From: Mansonella perstans
Lineage: Eukaryota > Nematoda > Chromadorea > Rhabditida > Onchocercidae
NCBI GenBank assembly: GCA_037074765.1
Contig: JBAMDO010000052.1
Coordinates: 124,001 to 188,000, forward strand
DNA: 64,000 bases
Direction of reading: 5' to 3'
Position numbers and translations under genes: made by a program. Under the pieces are notes generated by a model. The model was not told the DNA's origin. It worked only from the letters and a program-made list of their open reading frames with translations, and searched no databases. Each line of letters starts with the position of its first letter. The first letter of the stretch is position 1. Shown here in pieces: positions 12,701-26,028 of the stretch.

Positions 12701-14999
12701 AATACTTCATTTCATTCATCTTACACTACTCACGTGATAACGTAAGAAAAAGTCTGTTATCATAATGAATGCATTTTTTCCACAATCGATATTGATCTCA
12801 ATTTCTCTTATCTTATCATAAAACAAAGCTTGTTAATATGATACATGGAAAAAGATAATTCGTCACCAAAATGTCACCAAAAAAAAAAGAGATAATTTGT
12901 CACCTGGAATTAACGCGGAATTTTGCATTGTATATGATGAATATGAATTGCTAATACATCTCTCTTTTGATAAACCACATTTAATGTTGAATAAATCATG
13001 TGATTATATTTTACAAATCAATATTAATTCAAAATGATAGTAAAGTTGAAATTTGAAAATTTGTCCAAACTGATAATAACCGTTTTATTATAAAATTCAG
13101 AATGAATTGTGTCTTCAGCTTTAGGTTTTACTTGCAACATTTGGGTTAACATTATTGTAATTTCAATCAAATTATTTTGATATAAATTGAAAAGATTAAA
13201 GAATTTTGAACTTTTTTTTGAACTAAGAAATAGGCAAAAAAAAATCCAAAAAAAAAACTTTATGATATTGTAATAAATTTAGGATGAATCGAATTATCAT
13301 AATTTCATCCAAATTAAAGCTAATCAGAGAGGGAAAGCAGTGCTAAAAATAGAAGTACGAAAAAGTGTTAGTATCACATTGAGAGGCATGAGAAATTTAA
13401 TAAGTGACAGTTTATGCATTCAGTTTTTTATGAAATTAGATTCTAATAAAATAGGAGAGTTTTGATCATAAAGTTTAGAAATTGAATGCTTTTTTTCTTG
13501 TTTTGTAAATATTATTTTATGAAATTAGTTCGTTTATGAAATTAAACTATAAATTCTCGGTAGGTATTATCGCCTTGACCATTGCGGGAGTCAGTTATCG
13601 AGACTGATTTATTTTGTCCATTATTAACCTAGAAAATTTATCATTACTGAGTGTTCATTGTCATCCTAAAAAGTGATAAGATTGAATTTTTAACTCGTTT
13701 ATTTGATCCATTAAATTTATGAAACGTGAAATCATATATATTACAAGTAATACAAATTGCTGAATATTCAAGAAAAAAATGATGATAATATCTATGAGGT
13801 TTGCATTTAACTTACGTCATTGGCTGAGATACGGTAATTTGAAAAGTGCAGTAATATCTCTTGAAGTGTCAAATGCCCTTCAAAATTCGAAATTTTTAAA
13901 TTTTAAATATTTTTTCATTTCAAATTTAATTGCTGTTTCTTTTGTGAATCCATTTCATCCGTTTGTTCTTCTTTCAAAGTTTAACGTTTTATACTTAAAT
14001 TTTTTCCAAGTGCCTCTACTTAACTGATCAAATTAAATATTTATGAAAATGTTTCATAGTACATATTTCAGTACACATTATAGTACACAGCACAATTATA
14101 AATTATTACTTTTAACTTTGAACCATTCACCAACAATCGAATCATACCTTCAGCATTTAGCAAAAATTAAAAACAGGACAGGAGAAAAATTTGTTAAATC
14201 TAAAAGTGAATGCAAATTTAACATTTATGAAATTTGAATTACAAGAAATTCGATAGTTGTCTACCCATTCAATGCTAGTTTTTTGTATAATTTGTTTAAT
14301 TTTGTGTAATCAATCAATAGTTGATCAACTGAAGTGATAATAAAATGCAAAAAACAGTAACTGTTTCCAATGACTTTAAGAACTGATCAATGATCAGATC
14401 TGACCTCAAAGATTATTGATTGATTGAAGATATTGATTAAAATTCATACAAGTAATATCATTATTACTTTTGTAACTAGTAAAAAACATATCCATGAATT
14501 GAACATTTCCAGAAATCCTTCTGTATGCATATCTCACTGTGCTACATTATGAGATTAGGCTTTCTAATGAAAAACTAGGCCCATGAGAATGAGCCATTGC
14601 CACCACTTTTTTCTACTTTTTTAACCATTTTGGCTTCATTTAATATAAGTCTTGAAGAAATTTATAAGCTATGTTCACTTTTTTTGCCTTTGATTAATAT
14701 GACCAAAGATATCGCTCTAAAATTCCCAAAAGCTTTCTATGTTCCCAGTTAAACAACAGCCTTTCCCGTCGGATTTTACAGATTGTTCAACCTATTTGCC
14801 CTATTGACTTTTTTTTTTTTATTGCGAGATCTTTTTCATAACAAAATAGCCAAAAGTATAATGCAGAAATTGCGTAACATTTTTCAAAACAATCTTGCTG
14901 GCTCAACTCGAAACGAAAAGTGAAATATTTTCAACTTTTATGTTTTTTTTTTAAATCAAAAATATTTTCCACTATTTTGTAATTGTGATTTCTTTCAGT

Positions 15000-16040
15000 C
15001 TTGTTTTATTTTACAGTCCAATCACTTTTTCCTTACTTTTTGATTATTTCAATATTCTTCGGTAATGCTTTTGCTTGAGCTTCCCAAAAATATGAAAATT
15101 TTTAGCAGTCTATTAATCGAATAATTTTTCCTAAATTTTAAACAAATGAGTGACTTACCTGAACAGACTATCTCTTACGTATTAATTATTAATTAGTAAA
15201 CGTATTTTTCTCATTAATTTACATGAAAGAATTGCTCACTCCGATGAAGTATAATTATATTGATGAAGCATAACCATATTAAAGATTAGAATCTTTAATT
15301 CTTAGTGATGCGTAAAATTTATTTTATCTATTGACAGGACAACTAATTGACTGGTCAAAAAGCTTAACCTAATCATGCAAATGGTAGTGCCTCTCATCGC
15401 ATAAATCAACACTAAATTCCGCAGGTAATGGTTATACTTGATGTCCTCGAGGATCATCTGTTCAAAAAATGATAGGGCATGTAAACCAACTAATTATAGC
15501 CATCTAATTAAATAACTTTATAAGTTCATACCAAACTTATGATAACATTCCTGTCATCAATGAATAGATTGTTGTCCAGCAGTGACCATAGAAATAAAGA
15601 TGTCACTTTTGTTCACAGAGAATTATATTATGATAGAACAAAAAAGGTACTTTTGCGCGAATTACGTTTCATTATTGATTCTCACTTAAATCCATGTTCA
15701 TTTTATTATTGATTCTTACTTAAATACACGTTCATTTTATTAATCAGCCATTTCACATTGCCACTTACCTTCCCACGTTTCTTTCAAATTCCACTTTTTT
15801 TTATAAATTTAATATGCAAATATTTCAGTATGAACTGTGCTATATTACTTGAAATCCATTTGTTAAATTCTCTCAAATCATTAAATGTTTACAAAATTCA
15901 ACCGATAATGTCGAAATATGAGGATATCAACTGTACAAAATAAATTTCAGAGAAGAGAGAAATTAGCCAAAGCGGTAAATTGAACGATCAATTCATAATT
16001 CATTTCGGTTAAAAATTATATCAAGGAATACTTTGTTTTC
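15000..16040. repeat. Dispersed repeat family, distant copy
   Basis: Same orientation as the 3.4-4.8 kb copies and about 11 kb away. It carries the conserved core at 15570-15691 and the distal block to about 16035. The 5' part matches copy 1 and the 3' part matches copy 2, so the complete element is about 1 kb. No coding capacity is seen; a nonautonomous mobile element is possible. Confidence 0.75.
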
Positions 16041-16205
16041 AATTCTTTCTTATTTTTCTGAAACTATCAAATGGCTTTTCTTTCTATCTGTTACTATAAT
16101 TAGGTTAAAACGTTCGATTTGCATAATTGTTTCGTAAAATTTATATTCAAAATTTAGTATTCAAAATTTTCTTATTCAATGAAAAAAGATAGGATAAATA
16201 AGAAA

Positions 16206-16241
16206 TTTGAAAATTGCCAGTTTGCAGCGGCAATTTTCAAA
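16206..16241. repeat. Perfect 13-bp stem hairpin
   Basis: TTTGAAAATTGCC (16206-16218) and GGCAATTTTCAAA (16229-16241) pair exactly around a 10-base loop. Confidence 0.75.
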
Positions 16242-19200
16242 TATACTTCATATTAGTGTAAGAAATGTGATATCCTTTATAAATAAAAGTATAGTGTTTG
16301 CGTCAGTTTGAAAAAAAAAAATCATTGCTAGTTAGATCACAATGCATTTCTTTGTTTTTACTCATTTTAACTTTTACTTTAAGGCAAGTAAAATTTAAAA
16401 GGTAAAAGAAATGATTTCCCTAACGAACTTTACTCGATCATGTTTCCTTTTCTGTTTTTTTCTTGAGATTTCAAACGATCATTTCACTTTTTTTTAATTG
16501 ATGATAAATTACTAAGAAACTCTGATCAGAGTAGTAATGATAAAGAAATATAGGCCTTTCTTCTGCATCTTTTGCAAAATTCAATGATTGAGCAGTGATG
16601 TAACACTTCATGGTCTCTGACCAGTCTCACTGTTTCAGAATAATTTCAATAAAAACTCTATATTCTATAGCAGAAAAAAAAGCGCAATTTATTTGCAAGA
16701 AATTTTCCCGTTATAATTTGCTATTTTAATTTTCCTCTATTTTCACTTTTTTTTTTAAATTTTTAAAAATTGACTCGATCTGTGAATTTTAAATAGTTTT
16801 TCACAAAATCGAAGCTTCTTATAATTAATTATTTCCAAAATTAAGTTCAAATTTTTACTAATCAAATTATTTCTGTAACTGTTCATTCAAAATATTTTTG
16901 CAAGAAAAGCATTTAGATTGTTAATTTTTTCATATCTATATGTTTTTTTTTTTGTTTTCCATAATTTTATTTTCCGTAAACAATTAATAAATTCACAAAA
17001 TTTTCCCTTAATTTTCCAATCTTGTATTGAATCGATTGGAACATTGATGGAATAAGATTGAAAAATAAATCCCAAGCAAGCCTTCAGGTCCAACATATCA
17101 GCATTTGATCATTGGCTGTAGTTGATTGGGCCATGAAGCAGTGTTATTCGAGGAAAAGGACGAGTGCTGGGATTGTGAGATATATTCAATATTTCAGGAT
17201 TAGCTCGAATTATTTCACAGCGCCACTACTCATTCCAATATGCTTCACCATAAATTTTCTTTCTTTTCAGAACAATTTGCCTTTAGGCCTTTGGCTTTTT
17301 CCATTTTTTATTTTTGGCTTGTCATCTTGTCCTAAACATGCCTTCTATTTATTACTTGTTTTCCCATATATTTTTGAAAACGAAAATGAAAAAGAAAAGA
17401 ACTAAAAAAAGTAAAACGTTAAAAAAATAAAAAAAATTTTAAAGTGTTTAAAAAAATAATGAACTTAATTCAAATTAATTATTATTAAATAAACTTTAAT
17501 GATAACACTGAAATAAATATAAGTTAATTAGTAAAATCTCTCTACACAAAATTCATTTGAATATTCCAGAAAAAAATAATTCAATTATTCATGATGGTAA
17601 AAAAAAAGTAGGTAAAAATGGTAAAAATTAAATGATCGAATTAAAACTCTCAATTATGCTAATTAATGTCAAGTATGTTTAACATCGCATTGCTGAGGAA
17701 AAATCAATTCGAATGAAATCAACAAAATTTCGAGATTTCTGGATATATATTATATTAGTATTCTATCACCTTGCAATATTGTTGAGAGCATTTCTATTCA
17801 TCAAAATTTCTTTGGAAAAAACATGCCAAAAACTTTACAATTTATCACTAATAAAATATGAAATTCATTACCGTATCCTCGAAAACTTTTGTTGGCTTTC
17901 TAAAGTTCATTGTACTTTCACAAACGTGAATTTTCCAATCCTTTTCCCGAAAAAATTTCCTCAAAACCTTATTTCTTTCTTTTAGTTTTGTTCCTTCTCA
18001 GGATTGTTGAAATGTTTGATCTTACTTTCCACTCCAACTTATCCATCATAATTTCAAATTAACTTACACTTCAAATTTAGGCATTCATTTTTTAAATAAT
18101 ATAAAAATTTGAAATAATCACAGTGTCACTGTTCTCAGTTTATTTCTCTTACAACACTCATCAATTACATCAATATTGCTGCATTTTTTTATCGCATCTA
18201 TATTGCTTCAAATTTTCTGTTTGCATATTATTTAACTTATTGAAACTAATTTACATGCGATGCATAAGTGAATTCCGTGTTAGCGATCTCTCCATTCAAT
18301 TTCTTTACTTCAGTTTTTTTTGCGCTTTCTAGAAAACTTTTTCAAGTTTCCTTCATTTTTGATTTCTGCAAAAACTCTCCTAAAAACGAATTATTCCGAA
18401 CATTTTTTTCTTGTCGAAATGGGAAATCCTTTTGTTTACATTTATATATCACCGGTTCATTTTCAGTCTAGGAGTTTTGATTACAAATTAGTTAAGAAAA
18501 TTAACTGCCAGAAATTCTCAGATATGCAATGAATATTAGACTTAGTAATCGGAAGTATCCGGAAGAAAATTTTCTGTCCTTCCATTCAGAGAAATCTATC
18601 CAGAAAATATAGATGGGCTCATCCAGAAATTATGGACTGCAGTGGTTCATATGTAAGCAAATTTATGAAATTAGAGAAATTTTTCGCTTTTTTTTTGCAG
18701 AATGAAATAGTTCAGGATGAAAAAAGAGTTTGGTCGATCGCATAAATTTAATTAAGTATCGTGGTACCTTATCCTTCTTTTACTTTGACATTCAATTTGA
18801 AAGACTGAATCATTTGCTAGATAGTTGGAATTTTAGAAAGTTGGTCGGTCGCAAATAATTCAATAACACATCACATCCATAAATATAATACAGGAAAAGT
18901 GCAATTTCAAAATCCATTTTTAGTACTAATGAAATCTGTTCGCTTTACATCTTCCTTCAACAAAATCACATTTTCTGTACTAATAATTCCGGATTTTTTC
19001 CGCCCGTTTTTTTTTGCTATTAAACTTTATTTCGAAATAACAATAAGCTTAGCTAAGTGGAACAGGTGAAGTTCAGAGTGATGAAATTCAATGCTAAGAT
19101 TAATAATATCAAATAGCATATCATAAATAAATGTATTTCATGTTGCAATATAAAAATCAAGCAAGAATATATGCTGCATAATATTTGAGAATATATATCT

Positions 19201-19792
19201 AGTGAGTATCAGATTACGTCTCATTTGTTCATCTATGTTGCATTAGGTAAATTAATTAAAACAGAATTTTGTGTCGTGGAAATGGAACCTTCGATAAAAT
19301 TAAAAATTACTTTTACTGGACTGCAACTTTTGTTACAAGTGACTGATTGAGATGAAATCGTCCACTCCTATGGTCATTGGGGCCTGGAAAGAGTAGTGAA
19401 AAATGGAATGTCGTTAGCTTCATCCCTTTTATAGCAGTATACACAAAGGATCTACAATATCTTAGACGGTTATTTATTTAGATATGTTACAATATATGTG
19501 CTTTGTATACTACTGTAGACATGATGTAAGGAATATAAACATTACCATCACTACATGTTACACAGCTGTAAGCAATATTTTAGAAGGACTTTATGAATTA
19601 TTCAATTAAAGTATTGGAAGAAAAATTTGCTTAAATTTTTTCCGACATATTAAGAGAAAGATAGCAATTATCTTACAGTTGAAGAGCTTTATGATAGCAA
19701 AGAGATAGTTAGCTAAAAAATAACTTAGAAATGAAAGATTCTGAATTGTAGTGAATTTGCACATTTGCTCGATACTTCAACTTTTAAGATTT

Positions 19793-19794
<2 letters not shown>

Positions 19795-19823
<29 letters not shown>
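19795..19823. repeat. Poly(T) tract, 29 bases
   Basis: Uninterrupted T run. Its length is likely polymorphic; no retrocopy was recognised beside it. Confidence 0.9.
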
Positions 19824-19829
<6 letters not shown>

Positions 19830-20801
19830 ATATTCTATTCATTCAGCCGGAAATATCTTAGTAAAAGAAAATTAAAAACAAATGCTCATAAGATTAGAAC
19901 TTGTTTACCTATATTATTTTAAATTACTGAAAACATTATCAGATTACCATTACCACACTTTGTAATCATAACAGTTGGACCAGTGATTGTCTTTAGTTTC
20001 AAATGATTCTCTATCTTTTAATCTCTTAAGAGAGTATTTTCATTCTGTACCCTCTATCTAACCTCTGTTTATCTCTCTATGCATTCAACTAAATTTTTCC
20101 GAAGAATAATATTAAAATTATTGATTAATATACTATTGATGTATAGATTATTGATTGCACGAGACTTTAAACAACTGTACTTCCTTAACCTTTTTCTTTT
20201 CTGGCACTTTTTATTCACTGTTTTAATTATGCTTTTCGCTTATCATTTGATTAATGATTGTTTACATGTTAGTACCATTCAATAATATTTATATTAGTCT
20301 TTCAATACTGTTTATCAGAACAAATCAGATCCATTCAATGACTTACTTATCAGTGATATATTTTCCACATACACTGTCCCGCTATTCTTTTCTTAAATGA
20401 TAAATGATCTTGATTAGTAGTAAACTTAATTGAGAACATTTTTATGTGATGCATATAAGGAAAGGAAGATTTATGTCACAATTAAATGATCAGGCTATCT
20501 TTGGCGACTGTTCAAGTTTTTGAAAAAATTTTATTTATTGTCGTTACCATCATAAATTTCTTTGGAATATTCAAGTTTTTTTTTCTTATTTATTCACTTA
20601 TTTATTTTGTTATTGAAATTCACTCATTTTTCTTTTCAAACTTTTTCACCGATAGGTTCAAATTCTAAATTTCACTTTTTGCTTTATTGTTTTGTTTTGC
20701 GCCTAATTTCTCACTGTAACGTTTAAAGGATTGAAGGTAGTAAAGTTGAGTTAAGCGAAAGAGTTGCTTTATATATGATATTAAAAATTGATGAGCAGCG
20801 A

Positions 20802-20836
20802 AAATGAAAGCGAATTGCAAAAATTCGCTTTCATTT
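20802..20836. repeat. Perfect 15-bp stem hairpin
   Basis: AAATGAAAGCGAATT (20802-20816) and AATTCGCTTTCATTT (20822-20836) are exact complements with a five-base loop, GCAAA. It is too short for a typical miRNA precursor. Confidence 0.8.
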
Positions 20837-22280
20837 GTTGAATTTTTCATTTTGCTAATTTCTTCTTTGCAGCTATTGGGTCATAGAAAAATTTTCATTT
20901 TTCATAATTATCCTAAAATGAATGTGTAATAGTAAGAGGAAAGTATTACAAATTTTCATTTTTTATTAGTAATTATCAGACGATGAAGTTTTAATATTAA
21001 AATTAGCAAATAATATTTTTCCATTTCATTCTTTCGATGCTCTATTGACCTTTTTAAATGAATAATTGCTTAATTGCTTAGAAAAAGGAAAGTCATTACA
21101 CTTACATTATCAGCAACAAGTGAAACAATGTTGTAATAATTAACTAAACTTATGATATCTTTCTTTTCCTTTCCGAATTACTTTTGATATTAGTTTAAAC
21201 CAAGTTAAATTCTCTCAAGTCTGTTCGAATACTGTAAGATAATTTCATTTTTTTTCATTGCTCATTATTTCACGTTCAGATTTCCACATTTGTTATGCTT
21301 TTTCTTCATGCGTTCATTATTGTATCAGCAGTTTGGTTATTGTAATAGTACATTTTATTCACAGATAAGTCAAAAAGTAAATACGAGGAAGAAAGACGAA
21401 AAATCAACACTAAACAGAGATGGAAAAATTCGGCAGTTTCGTTCGCCCCTAAATATAGATTTAATGAATCTCTAATGTAACCAGCTATCTATCATATGTA
21501 CCAATACGATCGTTGCTACAAGTATTACTTTTACTACTTCTACTATGACTGCTAATAATATTATCATTGCTATTTTTCGATAGCAAAAACTATCAATGAA
21601 TGGAAAATAAGCACAAAATGATTGAAACAATAATATTTCCTTGACAAATAAGAGCTTTCGTAAGTTAATAAAAATAACAAATAAAAGATGGCAGAAAAAA
21701 AAGAACGATAACTAATAAAAGTATTGAAAATTAAGAACAAAGTATGCATAATGTTGCAAAGAATTTTTGAATGTAAAGATTGCTTTCTTTCTTTGCAATA
21801 AATCAGTTATTATCCTACTAAAAATGTTGCTATTCTTTCTATTTCTGCTGCATTTATTGGTAATGTTTTATTACTGTTAGCTTATTTTATCACTGTTGCA
21901 TACATTCTTGATGTAACTTAGACTGTGCATTAGCAAACATATACAAGCTGACATTCCATTGCAGCGATTTCACTGAACGATCATATTTTATCTTCATAAT
22001 TTTAGAAAAAATTTTATTACTGCAATTTGATTCAGCTATATTATATCTACTTAACATACCAGATATCTTGCCACTGCCGATATACCAGAAATAAATTTAA
22101 TCATCACGATCAGATATTTTGCTACTAACTGATATTCCTAAAAGTAAATTTAATATCGAATAAAAGTTTAATTGAAAATTTTGTTTCAAATTTCAAACGA
22201 AATTTGAAAATTCATTAAAGTATTCAAATATTTTCATCTAATAAAAAAAACTAGTATCAACTATTGCTATATTGCTAATC

Positions 22281-22288
22281 TATAAATA
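22281..22288 (+). promoter_or_regulatory. TATA-like box upstream of the distal unc-103 first exon
   Basis: TATAAATA lies 66 bases before the ATG at 22354. The spacing suits a short 5' untranslated region. In DNA this AT-rich such a match can arise by chance, so this is suggestive only. Confidence 0.3.
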
Positions 22289-22353
22289 CTATTTATTACA
22301 ACGCTGGGTGATTAAATCTGAGTAAATAAACTTTTCCGCATGGCGTTATCGTC

Positions 22354-22554
22354 ATGAAAACAGCGGTTTTTGGTCACGATGAAACATGCGATGATACAGC
22401 ATTGTCGTTGCATGGTGGTGCTATACCTCCGCTAACATTTGCAGCACCAGTAGCTCTCTCAGCTTCATCATCATTACACATCCGCGCAGGTGTTTCCAAT
22501 TCTGTAGGCAGTTATCGGTCGCATCATTCGCGACGCACTTCACGGATGCAAAAT
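22354..22554 (+). CDS. unc-103: unc-103 distal alternative first exon (67 codons)
   Basis: The open frame starts at ATG 22354 and runs 67 codons to a consensus donor, AAT|GTAAGT, in phase 0, so it can join the common exon at 33327 or the exon near 30529. It is clearly more GC-rich than its surroundings and encodes a Ser/His/Arg-rich peptide (begins [10 protein letters not shown], ends SRRTSRMQN) with no recognised domain, as expected for a cytoplasmic ERG N-terminus lacking PAS. An in-frame TAA lies upstream. A five-codon upstream ORF (ATG 22340) ends in a TGA that overlaps this ATG as ATGA. Confidence 0.78.
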
Positions 22555-25500
22555 GTAAGTGACAGCTTGTCCATTAATTGGCAATTATATTGTTTTTGAT
22601 GCTATTTTTTCTTTTTTTACTCTTTTTTTGGTATTTTCTTTGATATTGGTTTGCTTAATTTCTTATTAAAAATGAAAATTCAAGATTTTGAAATGACACC
22701 TATGTCACACTCTCTATGTAGTTCATTATAGACTGAAAAAATTTTTGATAATTTATTCTCTTTGATGAAAATAAACAGATAGTTGCATTCATTTATTCTT
22801 TTCCTTCAAAACTTCATCAACTCTCTTATCTTTCTTTATATCTAATTTTATTTTCATTCGAAATTTAAAATTTTTGAACAAAACCCCAAAATTGATAGCT
22901 ACTAGTGCTATTTTTTATATTTGAAATTTTACGAACTAAAATGCGCTATTTTTATTTTTCCTTTTTTCGCAAATAATGCATAAAGTTAAATTTCATTGTT
23001 AGCAGTGTCACCATTTAATAAGTTAATTTTAAATTTTACACAATTTAATGTCGCCTATTTTCATTTGCTCATTTTGTCTCTTTTCCTTAAAGATAACTTA
23101 TTCATTTTAGCTATCAACAAATGAAACTAATAAGAAATATAAATTTCACTCTTATCATAGGTCATTTGTAGTGCTTCAGCATAAAACAAAGGAAAAATTT
23201 CAAATTTTGAAATATTTCAAAATAACTCTTATAAAATGTAATCTATTATCTCCTCTGCTTCTCTGATTATTTCACATTCTTTTTTGAAGTAGTTCAAAAT
23301 TTTTCAAATTTTAAATGAAGTTATTTGAAGAGATTTTTATTTCTCATTTTTCATCGGATGTACATTTTTTTTAAAAAAAACAAAAAGCTAATCATTTCGT
23401 TTCTTCTTTTTCAATGCAAATAAAAATATTTATTTCTTCCTTCAGCTCATCCATTGATTTCTTGTTCTTTTTGTTAAATACTAAATACAACTGTAACAGT
23501 CAGTTCAGTTTCATACCTTCTACTGTTCAAACTTACTCTTCAACTGTATAGCAAGATAGTAAGTTAAAAAAAATTTTTGGTTGTTTATCGAAATGATTGC
23601 CTCAGGGAATTTTCATTCTTTTTCAAAGTTTTTTTTTTTAGATTTTCTGCTTTACACTTTTTTATCACATCATATCGTCGATTTATTACATTCTTTCAAA
23701 TGGATCATTTCTAAGGCTGGAAATTTTTTCTTTTTTTGGGAACTTATTAATGAACCTTTTGTCAGAAAAATATTGCTATTGTTGATTTTCATTTTTATTT
23801 CTCTTTTGTTTCCATTCTTCTCTCTCTCTTTCTGCGTGTGTGTATGTGTTTGTATGTGTCAATTCTGTCATTATGATAATGAATCTTGTCATTAGTCCAA
23901 AAACATTTTAGCACTATACGGTTGACACACGGTTGACACATTCCTATTATCTCCTGTTTCAGTTTGTCACTTCTGCACTTGGCCGTTTAATTTTGGACTT
24001 AATGACAAGTAATGATGTCATCGTCATTCTCATTTTCATATTTTATTTCCTTTCTCTTTTTTTCCACTGTTTACCAGCATTTAATTTCATCCTTCAAGTG
24101 GATGACATATAAAAAATGATTTTTCTTTGAAAAACAAATGAAATTCGATATGAGAACTTTTTTCCTTATTTTAGGAACTGCATTCTTCAATAATTTTTAT
24201 GTAATAAAGTTTTTTTTTTATGTAATAATTTTTCTATAATTTTTTTTTTTAATTTTTATGTAATAATTTTTCTGGATAAATAACTGACTTCTTTTATTTA
24301 AATTTGAAAAATTTTTTTAATTTATACATATTCATCTTTTGTTATTTTTCTGGATAAATAACTCTTTGAGCATAATATACTTCTCTCTACTTATTCTCAT
24401 ATTAATGACTTTTTGAATAATTCAAAATTTCTTATAAATTTAATTTCTCATACCTTTCATTTTTAATGAAATGAAATATAAAATAAGCCAAGTTTCTTTC
24501 TCATCATTTCAAAGCATTATTAATTATTACATAAAAATTATTGAAGAATGACTTCTTTTATTTAAATTTAAAAAATTTTTCCTGCAAGATATTTGACAGT
24601 TAAGTTGAATTTCAAACATTGAAATCTTTTTTTTTCTTCTCTGTAAATTCTATCCTTTTTGGAATTCTATTTTTTGCATAGAAAATTTTAACTTTAAAAA
24701 AAAATAGAAGAAAGAAATCATTTGTTCTTGCTACTTTTCAACAACAATGAAGAACATGTCGATGCATTTTTTTTTTGCATGATGTATGGAAAGTTTGTGG
24801 GAAATTTAGATTCCTTGAAAGAAAGCGAGAAAAAAAAGGAGGAAAAGTTGGAAAAGAGTAATTTAAATTAATGTAAATTTCATATTTCTGTCGTTTCTTC
24901 GTGCTGCATATTTCCGTTCTAAGGAATGCTCAGCATCTTGCCGTTTCCGGTAAAATAAGGAAGGGAAATTTTTGCAGAATTTGATTATATGAACAGAACG
25001 GAAATATGCAGCGTGTATGTTGTCCTAGGATTAAGTGTATGTTGCTGTGTGCATTATTGCATGGTGTCCCGTAAGGATTATACCTTCATTAGATACATTT
25101 TTTTCTTTTGGATATAAATTTAATACCAGTTTTTTGTCATAGTTAACTTTCATCACTGATTAGTCTTCTATTTTTATCATGTTTCCGTGTTTTATTGCAA
25201 GCTAAAAGCAAATTCAGTAATACTAAAACTTCCATTGTAATTAAACTTTGACCATTTTGTCCAGAAGGCATTTGTGTTTCATTCTTCCTTACGGACAGTT
25301 TATTTGTAATTCTGTGATTAGTTTATCATATTGCCATTCACATCGGCAATCTTCTCCAACTTCAACTATTTTTTCACTCAGTATTCTTATCTAGGCAAGT
25401 TCAAGTTGCCTTTTCTCTTTCTGCTTATTAGAACTTCTAGGCAGGTATCCTTCCGGATGTTCATGTCTTTCCGTTTATTTCATTATTTATATTTGTTCGT

Positions 25501-25996
25501 CTACTTATTTTTTAATCGGTTTTTAATAGTCTAATCAAGAGTGTACCGGATACGGATTTCATTTTATATAAATATTTTAGAGCCTAGTTTTCTCAACCAA
25601 CTATTAACTCTATCGATATACTTACTGCCTTAATTTGATTATAATAAACATTCACTTTTTCAAGTTCGACAATATTTTGTTTTACAGTTCTGAAATCATT
25701 CCGTCGAAGTTACTTACATAATGATCGACACTTCTGTATAACTTTAACAGTTAAATTATTTACTGTACTTTTATAATTATTTAATAATTAATTGCTACAT
25801 GTTGTAATTTTCTTTCATTTATTATTTTTAACTTTTTTTCAGTTCTCTTTTCTCGATATTTTAGTGATTTTTTTGAATAAAGCTTCATTGTACTGCAAGA
25901 TTTTGAAGTGATATTTTTCAAATTGTAATTGCGAAAATAAATAACTGCTGGGAACAGATGGAAAATAAAGAGAGCAGGAGAAAGAAGGAGGGACAT

Positions 25997-26028
<32 letters not shown>

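Larger units (their letters stand above)
7157..14999. other. Gene-poor upstream sequence
   Basis: Apart from the 29-base duplication (9222-9278) and the hairpin at 9742, I see only AT-rich sequence. Open frames are short and low in coding character. It may include distal regulatory DNA of unc-103. Confidence 0.5.
16242..22280. other. Gene-poor sequence upstream of unc-103
   Basis: No gene is supported. One weak candidate for a further unc-103 first exon lies at 17133-17174 (MKQCYSRKRTSAGI, donor ATT|GTGAGA, phase 0). The poly(T) tract and the 15-bp hairpin are listed separately. Confidence 0.45.

Noticed and set aside
17112..17405. 97-codon frame beginning at TTG
   Set aside because: Lacks an ATG start at that point and becomes T-rich low complexity; only the short ATG 17133 to donor part is kept as a weak candidate exon.
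23581..23895. 104-codon Phe/Ser-rich frame
   Set aside because: T-rich low-complexity DNA giving Phe/Leu/Ser, ending in a TGTG run. No coding signal.
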